Source: CAYWEM01 sp964457225
GTDB taxonomy: Bacteria; Acidobacteriota; Aminicenantia; UBA2199
DNA: 64,000 bases
Reading direction: 5' to 3'
NCBI GenBank assembly: GCA_964457225.1
Contig: CAYWEM010000002.1
Location: 1 to 64,000 of the forward strand
This document shows, one piece after another, positions 60,356 through 64,000 of the stretch (its first letter is position 1; the number at the start of each line of letters is the position of its first letter). The notes under the pieces were generated by a model. That model searched no databases, was not told the DNA's origin, and saw only the letters and a program-made list of their open reading frames with translations. A program made the translations under genes and the position numbers.

Positions 60356-60384
60356 TTGACAGGCCCGGCCCCCGGTTGTATTAT
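60356..60384 (+). promoter_or_regulatory. Promoter of the lipoprotein gene at 60437
   Basis: TTGACA (60356-60361), a 17-base spacer and TATTAT (60379-60384). Short GC arms CCGGG/CCCGG flank the -35 box. Confidence 0.65.
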
Positions 60385-60398
60385 TGGGCGGGCCAAAA

Positions 60399-60440
60399 AT
60401 GACGCCGCTAACCGGAGGCCCAAAAAGGAGGGTGGAATGA
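60399..60440 (+). CDS. Possible coupled mini-ORF before the lipoprotein gene
   Basis: A 13-codon ORF (MTPLTGGPKRRVE) starting 14 bases after the -10 box and ending in a TGA that overlaps the lipoprotein start codon (ATGA). The lipoprotein's GGAGG lies inside it. It may be chance, but the same arrangement recurs in the window. Confidence 0.3.
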   Translation: MTPLTGGPKRRVE

Positions 60441-61159
60441 GAAAGCTTTACTGCCTGTTGTTCCTGTCTGTGCTGCTCATGACCTTCTGCTCTGAACCAC
60501 GCCGGGAAGAGATTGTTACAGCCGCCGAGCAGGAAAGTGCCTTGCCCTCTTCAACCCGGGATGAAGCCCCGGCCGGAGCCGAAGCCCCCCTGGTGATAAT
60601 CGGGGCTGATTATCATCCGCTTCAGCCGCACGGCCACCAGGATATTCAGTTGAGGCCGAAAATAAAGGGAATCGCCTCGGATCTGATCAGTTACGATTTT
60701 CGCTGGTTTGTCAACAACCTCGAAGTGGAAGGTGATTACGGAGATACTCTTTCAGCCGAAGTTTTCGAAAAAAATGACTGGGTTCATTGCCTGGTCCAGG
60801 CCCGCTCCGGTGATCAGCAGTCAGCCTGGTTCAAGAGCGACCTGGTCAGGATACTGAATTCAACACCTTCGGTTGAACCGCTGTTGCCTGCGAATTTCAG
60901 CCTGCCCGGTACTTTCACCTACCAGATTAAAGCCTGGGATGACGATGAAGACGAGATCAGCTTTGTCCTGCTCGACCCGCTGGACATGGGCATAGTGCTT
61001 GATCCCCGGAGCGGATTGCTGACCTGGGAGATTACTCCGGCCATGTTGCCGCAACTGGAGGATGAAACCGTGGCCATCAGCTTCGAGGTGAGTGATGAAG
61101 ACGGAGCAACTCACCAGGCCGAGTTGCTGGTCCATTTCCGCTCCCGGGAACAGCACTGA
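60437..61159 (+). CDS. Probable lipoprotein with Ig/cadherin-like C-terminal domain
   Basis: A protein of about 240 residues. The N terminus is MRKLYCLLFLSVLLMTFCSE, a lipoprotein-like signal with F instead of a small residue before the cysteine. The C-terminal part resembles bacterial Ig-like/cadherin repeats: FTYQIKAWDDDEDEISFVLLDPLDMGIVLDPRSGLLTWEITP and FEVSDEDGATHQAELLV, with acidic calcium-type DDDED and DED motifs. No enzyme domain is seen. I chose the ATG at 60437 after GGAGG; the in-frame start at 60356 lies in the promoter. Function is unknown; a surface or envelope role is likely. Confidence 0.72.
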   Translation: MRKLYCLLFLSVLLMTFCSEPRREEIVTAAEQESALPSSTRDEAPAGAEAPLVIIGADYHPLQPHGHQDIQLRPKIKGIASDLISYDFRWFVNNLEVEGDYGDTLSAEVFEKNDWVHCLVQARSGDQQSAWFKSDLVRILNSTPSVEPLLPANFSLPGTFTYQIKAWDDDEDEISFVLLDPLDMGIVLDPRSGLLTWEITPAMLPQLEDETVAISFEVSDEDGATHQAELLVHFRSREQH

Positions 61160-61225
61160 TCTCAGATAGTTTCCGCGAGTGATCCCCACTTTCAGTCTGC
61201 TTTTATGCCCGCATGATTTGACTGA

Positions 61226-61255
61226 TTGTTATTTTGTTTTTGTTGATGCTATACT
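61226..61255 (+). promoter_or_regulatory. Promoter-like site before the histidine kinase mini-ORF
   Basis: TTGTTA (61226-61231), an 18-base spacer and TATACT (61250-61255), then exactly 6 bases to an ATG at 61262. The rest of the gap 61160-61225 shows nothing recognisable. Confidence 0.45.
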
Positions 61256-61261
61256 TGCATC

Positions 61262-61357
61262 ATGCGGCTTAGCCAAAGGGGAAAAGAAAGGGCCGAAAGG
61301 CGAAAAAAACTGGTTTTGCAAGGCAAAGTGCTGAAAGCCGGACATGAGCGCTGTTAA
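61262..61357 (+). CDS. Possible basic mini-ORF overlapping the histidine kinase start
   Basis: A 31-codon ORF beginning MRLSQRGKERAERRKKLV, leaderless by position, rich in Arg and Lys. It runs past the kinase ATG (61344) in another frame, overlapping by 14 bases. It may serve translational coupling, as the kinase ATG has no clear ribosome binding site. Coding status is unproven. Confidence 0.35.
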   Translation: MRLSQRGKERAERRKKLVLQGKVLKAGHERC

Positions 61358-63482
61358 AGTGAAACTATTTTCTTTCTGGCGTGATACTTCCATCAAATGG
61401 AAAATGCTGATCCTGGGCACCAGTGGAGTTATTGTCATGGGCCTGGCCGCCCTGCTTGTATCATTGGTCGTTTCCACCAGGGTGCAGACCAAGATCAAGG
61501 CCGGTATGCTTGAAAGCCTGACTGAAAACATGCATGAACGGCTGATCGAGAGAGTTGCCATTGCCGAGTCCTTGCTGGGCCGTTACCAGGCCCAGGCCGG
61601 AGAACAGAACGAAGCAGAACTCAAGGAAAAAGCACTGGCGGTTTTGCGGGAACTCAGATTCGGCCCTGAACAGAGGGATTATTTCTGGATACACAGTTTT
61701 GACTCCGATCGTCCTGAAGCCCCGGTCATGGTCATGCATCCGATCCTGAGCCGGATGGAAGGTTCCTCCCTGCATGATTTCCACGACAAAGAAAGATTCG
61801 AGGAACTGGTGCTGGACGGAATTCCTTTGTCCAGAGAAGACCCGCGTTTCCGGGAAATACCGTCCACCAATCTTTTTATCGGCATGAACCGCCTGGTACG
61901 GGAGCGGGGCCATGGTTTCATCAGTTATTTCTGGAGCAAACCCGGTCAAGACGAGTCCCGGGCCTACCGAAAAACTTCTTACGTGAAACTGTTTGCACCC
62001 TGGGGCTGGGTGGTCGGCAGCGGAGCCTACCAGGACGAGTTTTCCACGGCGATGAAGCAGACGGTATCAGGGACGGCGGCTGTTTTTGTTGCGGCCAATC
62101 GCCTGGAAATCGGATTACTGCTCGTTTTCCTGGCCTTGGTCGCCCTGGCCGCGATTCTGTTTTCGGTCGGCCTGACCAGGCCGCTTTCCCAGGCAAGCCG
62201 GGTGGCTGAGGAATTTTCCAGGGGGAACCTGCAGGCCCGGATCGAATATCGCGGCCGGGATGAAATCGGCGTGCTGGCCTCCTGCCTGAACGAAACCGCT
62301 GAAAAACTTGAACAGGATATCAAGGCCCGTGAACTGGCCGAGTCGGCGGTCAATGAAAGCCAGGCCCGCATGCTGGCCATTTTTGACGCCATTGATGAAC
62401 CGGTTTACGTGGCCGACACATCCACTTATGAATTCCTTTTCGGCAACCGGTCTCTGCTGAATAACTTCGGTCCGCCCGGAGGAAAAAAGTGTTACGAGTA
62501 CCTGCAAAACCTTGATAAACCCTGTGACTTCTGCAGCAATGACAAGATCCTGGGTGAGTACGCCGGCCGTTCCTATGTCTGGGAATTCCAGAACCAGGTC
62601 AACCGGCGCTGGTATCGTTGTATCGACAAGGCCATACCCTGGCCTGACGGCCGCCTGGTGCGCTATGAAATGGCCATTGACATAACTGAAAGAAAGCAGG
62701 CCGAGGAAGAAACCAGGGCTCTCAACCGAAAGCTGGCGGACAGTAACCGGGAAATGGAACAGATGATCTACATAGCTTCTCACGACCTGCGTTCACCCCT
62801 GGTCAACATTGAAGGCTACTCCAGGGAAATTGAACTGCAGTTGGAGCAGATGCGCGGTGAGTGTTCCAGGATGGAGAAGCCGGCCGAGTCCCTCGAATGC
62901 CTGAAAAGCGGATTTGATGAACTGAGCGATTCCCTGCGCTATATCAGGAGCAGCGCCGCCCAGATGGACGCCCTGCTCGGCGGCCTGCTGAAACTCTCCA
63001 GATCGGGACGCCAGGCCATGAACCTGGTTGACCTTGACATGAACGAGATCGTGGCCAGGGTTCTTGAAGCCAGCGAATTCCTGATCGAACAATCCGGAGC
63101 TGAACTGCGACAAAACCCGTTGCCGCCGGGTCGGGGAGACCGGGTCCTGGTGAACCAGGTCTTCGCCAACCTGCTGCACAATGCCATCAAGTACCTGGAT
63201 CCCGGCAGAAATGGCCGAATCAGGATAAGCGGTGCCGAAGAAAAGGAGCGGGTCGTGTACTGCCTGGAAGACAACGGTTTGGGGATTTCCCCGGCTTATC
63301 ACCAGAAGATATTCGAAATATTCCAGCGGCTTGAGCCCGGGCGTTCACCCGGCGAGGGACTCGGCCTGACCATCGTGCGCCGTAACCTCGAACGAATGGG
63401 CGGTTCGGTCTGGGTCGAATCCGAAGAAGGCCGTGGCAGTCGGTTTTTTTTCGCCCTGCCCGGGATAAAAAAGCCGATATGA
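61344..63482 (+). CDS. Cache-HAMP-PAS sensor histidine kinase
   Basis: A 712-residue inner-membrane sensor kinase. Domains in order: membrane helix about 20-43, a periplasmic single-Cache-like domain about 60-225 (RDYFWIHSFDS, APWGWVVGSGAYQDEF), a second membrane helix about 240-268, HAMP about 270-325, PAS about 340-455 with cysteines in DKPCDFCSND, a phosphoacceptor helix with H480 in IASHDLRSPLVNIEGY, and an ATPase domain (HNAIKYLDPG, LEDNGLGISPAYHQKIFEIFQRLE, GEGLGLTIVRRNLERMGG). It is paired with the response regulator right after it. The ligand is unknown; Cache domains of this type often bind small organic acids. Confidence 0.93.
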   Translation: MSAVKVKLFSFWRDTSIKWKMLILGTSGVIVMGLAALLVSLVVSTRVQTKIKAGMLESLTENMHERLIERVAIAESLLGRYQAQAGEQNEAELKEKALAVLRELRFGPEQRDYFWIHSFDSDRPEAPVMVMHPILSRMEGSSLHDFHDKERFEELVLDGIPLSREDPRFREIPSTNLFIGMNRLVRERGHGFISYFWSKPGQDESRAYRKTSYVKLFAPWGWVVGSGAYQDEFSTAMKQTVSGTAAVFVAANRLEIGLLLVFLALVALAAILFSVGLTRPLSQASRVAEEFSRGNLQARIEYRGRDEIGVLASCLNETAEKLEQDIKARELAESAVNESQARMLAIFDAIDEPVYVADTSTYEFLFGNRSLLNNFGPPGGKKCYEYLQNLDKPCDFCSNDKILGEYAGRSYVWEFQNQVNRRWYRCIDKAIPWPDGRLVRYEMAIDITERKQAEEETRALNRKLADSNREMEQMIYIASHDLRSPLVNIEGYSREIELQLEQMRGECSRMEKPAESLECLKSGFDELSDSLRYIRSSAAQMDALLGGLLKLSRSGRQAMNLVDLDMNEIVARVLEASEFLIEQSGAELRQNPLPPGRGDRVLVNQVFANLLHNAIKYLDPGRNGRIRISGAEEKERVVYCLEDNGLGISPAYHQKIFEIFQRLEPGRSPGEGLGLTIVRRNLERMGGSVWVESEEGRGSRFFFALPGIKKPI

Positions 63483-63496
63483 AAGGAGTAAATGAG

Positions 63497-63943
63497 ATGA
63501 AAAAGGAAGTCGTAATACTGATGGCTGAAGACGATGAAGGACATGCCGGTCTGATCAAAAAGAACCTGGCCCGGGCCGGAATAATCAACCAGGTGATCCA
63601 TTTCAGGGACGGCCGCGAGATCGTGGATTTTCTGTTCAGAAGGGATGATGAAACCGGCAGAAAAAGTGGAGATGCATATGTCCTGCTGCTGGATATCCGC
63701 ATGCCAAAAATAGATGGTGTCGATGTGCTCAGGATGGTCAAGGAGGACTCCGAATTGCGCAAAATGCCGGTCATCATGATCACCACCACTGATGATCCTC
63801 GTGAAGTCGAAAAATGCCATGAACTGGGCTGTAACAGCTATATCAGCAAGCCGGTTGAATACGAAGGCTTTGTCAATGCAATTCGACAATTGGGGCTGTT
63901 CCTGGCCGTGGTCCAGGTGCCCAGCATCAACGGTGATTCCTGA
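63497..63943 (+). CDS. Single-domain response regulator (Rcp1/CheY-like)
   Basis: A protein of about 148 residues with only a receiver domain. Acidic pocket EDDE near residue 11, phosphoacceptor D66 in VLLLDIRMPKIDG, the conserved threonine in VIMITTTDDPREV and lysine in YISKPVEYEGF. The longer loop before the acceptor is typical of Rcp1-type regulators that pair with kinases bearing the SHDLRSPL motif. There is no output domain, so signals pass by protein contact or phosphorelay. I chose the ATG at 63497 after GGAG; 63479 is also in frame. The kinase stop overlaps the upstream ATG. Confidence 0.9.
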   Translation: MKKEVVILMAEDDEGHAGLIKKNLARAGIINQVIHFRDGREIVDFLFRRDDETGRKSGDAYVLLLDIRMPKIDGVDVLRMVKEDSELRKMPVIMITTTDDPREVEKCHELGCNSYISKPVEYEGFVNAIRQLGLFLAVVQVPSINGDS

Positions 63944-64000
63944 ATGAATCCGGAAAAGGATGAATTGAAAAAGACGCCTGGCCAAGCTGAAAACCAGGCC
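63944..64000 (+). CDS. Start of a further gene, cut by the window end
   Basis: An open frame begins with an ATG directly after the response-regulator stop (TGAATG) and runs to the end of the window, giving 19 charged residues (MNPEKDELKKTPGQAENQ...). The position suggests another signalling gene in the same operon, perhaps a second kinase or output protein. Too little is visible to name it. Confidence 0.5.
   Translation, partial: MNPEKDELKKTPGQAENQA

Noticed and set aside
1..64000. tRNA or rRNA genes, including near alaS
   Set aside because: I looked through the intergenic gaps and recognised no cloverleaf or rRNA segment; a covariance-model scan would be the proper test.

Overview
The window looks like a chromosome segment of a Gram-negative, probably anaerobic bacterium from a poorly sampled lineage. 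It carries lipoproteins, an Mla/MCE lipid transporter, RlpA and RND efflux pumps, which imply an outer membrane. It also carries a V/A-type ATPase operon of the kind found in spirochaetes and Bacteroidetes, cobalamin-dependent methionine synthase, acetate kinase and TrpB2. I see no respiratory chain or oxygen-dependent enzyme. A candidate phylum such as Aminicenantes would fit, but the sequence alone cannot settle this. Coding density is high, mostly in short operons. There are no rRNA, tRNA or CRISPR loci that I can support.

Layout. (1) 1-2400 is an accessory island. It has a REP-associated tyrosine transposase (RAYT) gene, 17 REP or inverted-REP palindromes with a GTAG/CTAC foot (two of them inside the transposase reading frame), and a VapBC toxin-antitoxin pair between two REP arrays. 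(2) 2486-12502 has an NTF2-like secreted protein, a methyltransferase, a ProC-like reductase, a metH-metF operon preceded by a possible methionine-containing leader peptide, a SpoIIE phosphatase-panE operon and a ferritin-like protein. (3) 12510-22166 has an AddAB-like helicase-nuclease pair and a divergent Mla/Pqi-type lipid transport operon. (4) 22170-30122 has ackA, a DUF1846 protein, a trpR-trpB2 pair, a DUF2225 protein, a saccharopine dehydrogenase-like enzyme and an AhpD-like protein. (5) 30223-38562 has an RND efflux operon (adaptor plus two pumps) under a nested-palindrome promoter, then a Fis-like regulator. (6) 38782-42725 has a DUF89 phosphatase, a membrane acyltransferase-like protein, a DUF362 protein and LarB. 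(7) 42746-51427 is a seven-gene minus-strand operon: DUF6485, pilT, alaS, lytic transglycosylase, lipid kinase, solute-binding lipoprotein, Ycf46-like AAA ATPase. (8) 51514-60337 has RlpA, a secreted protein and the V-ATPase operon E-DUF2764-A-B-D-I-K, whose K subunit carries the sodium-site residues. (9) 60437-64000 has a lipoprotein, a sensor histidine kinase, a response regulator and the start of another gene.

The most unusual signal is in gene starts. Many transcription units have a good sigma70-type promoter whose -10 hexamer lies exactly 6 or 7 bases before the ATG, with no Shine-Dalgarno sequence, so the mRNA should be leaderless. In several other units the base-+1 ATG opens a tiny ORF that ends overlapping the start codon of the main gene (ATGA), which suggests translational coupling. 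These promoters and mini-ORFs were read by eye and are inference until transcription starts are mapped.
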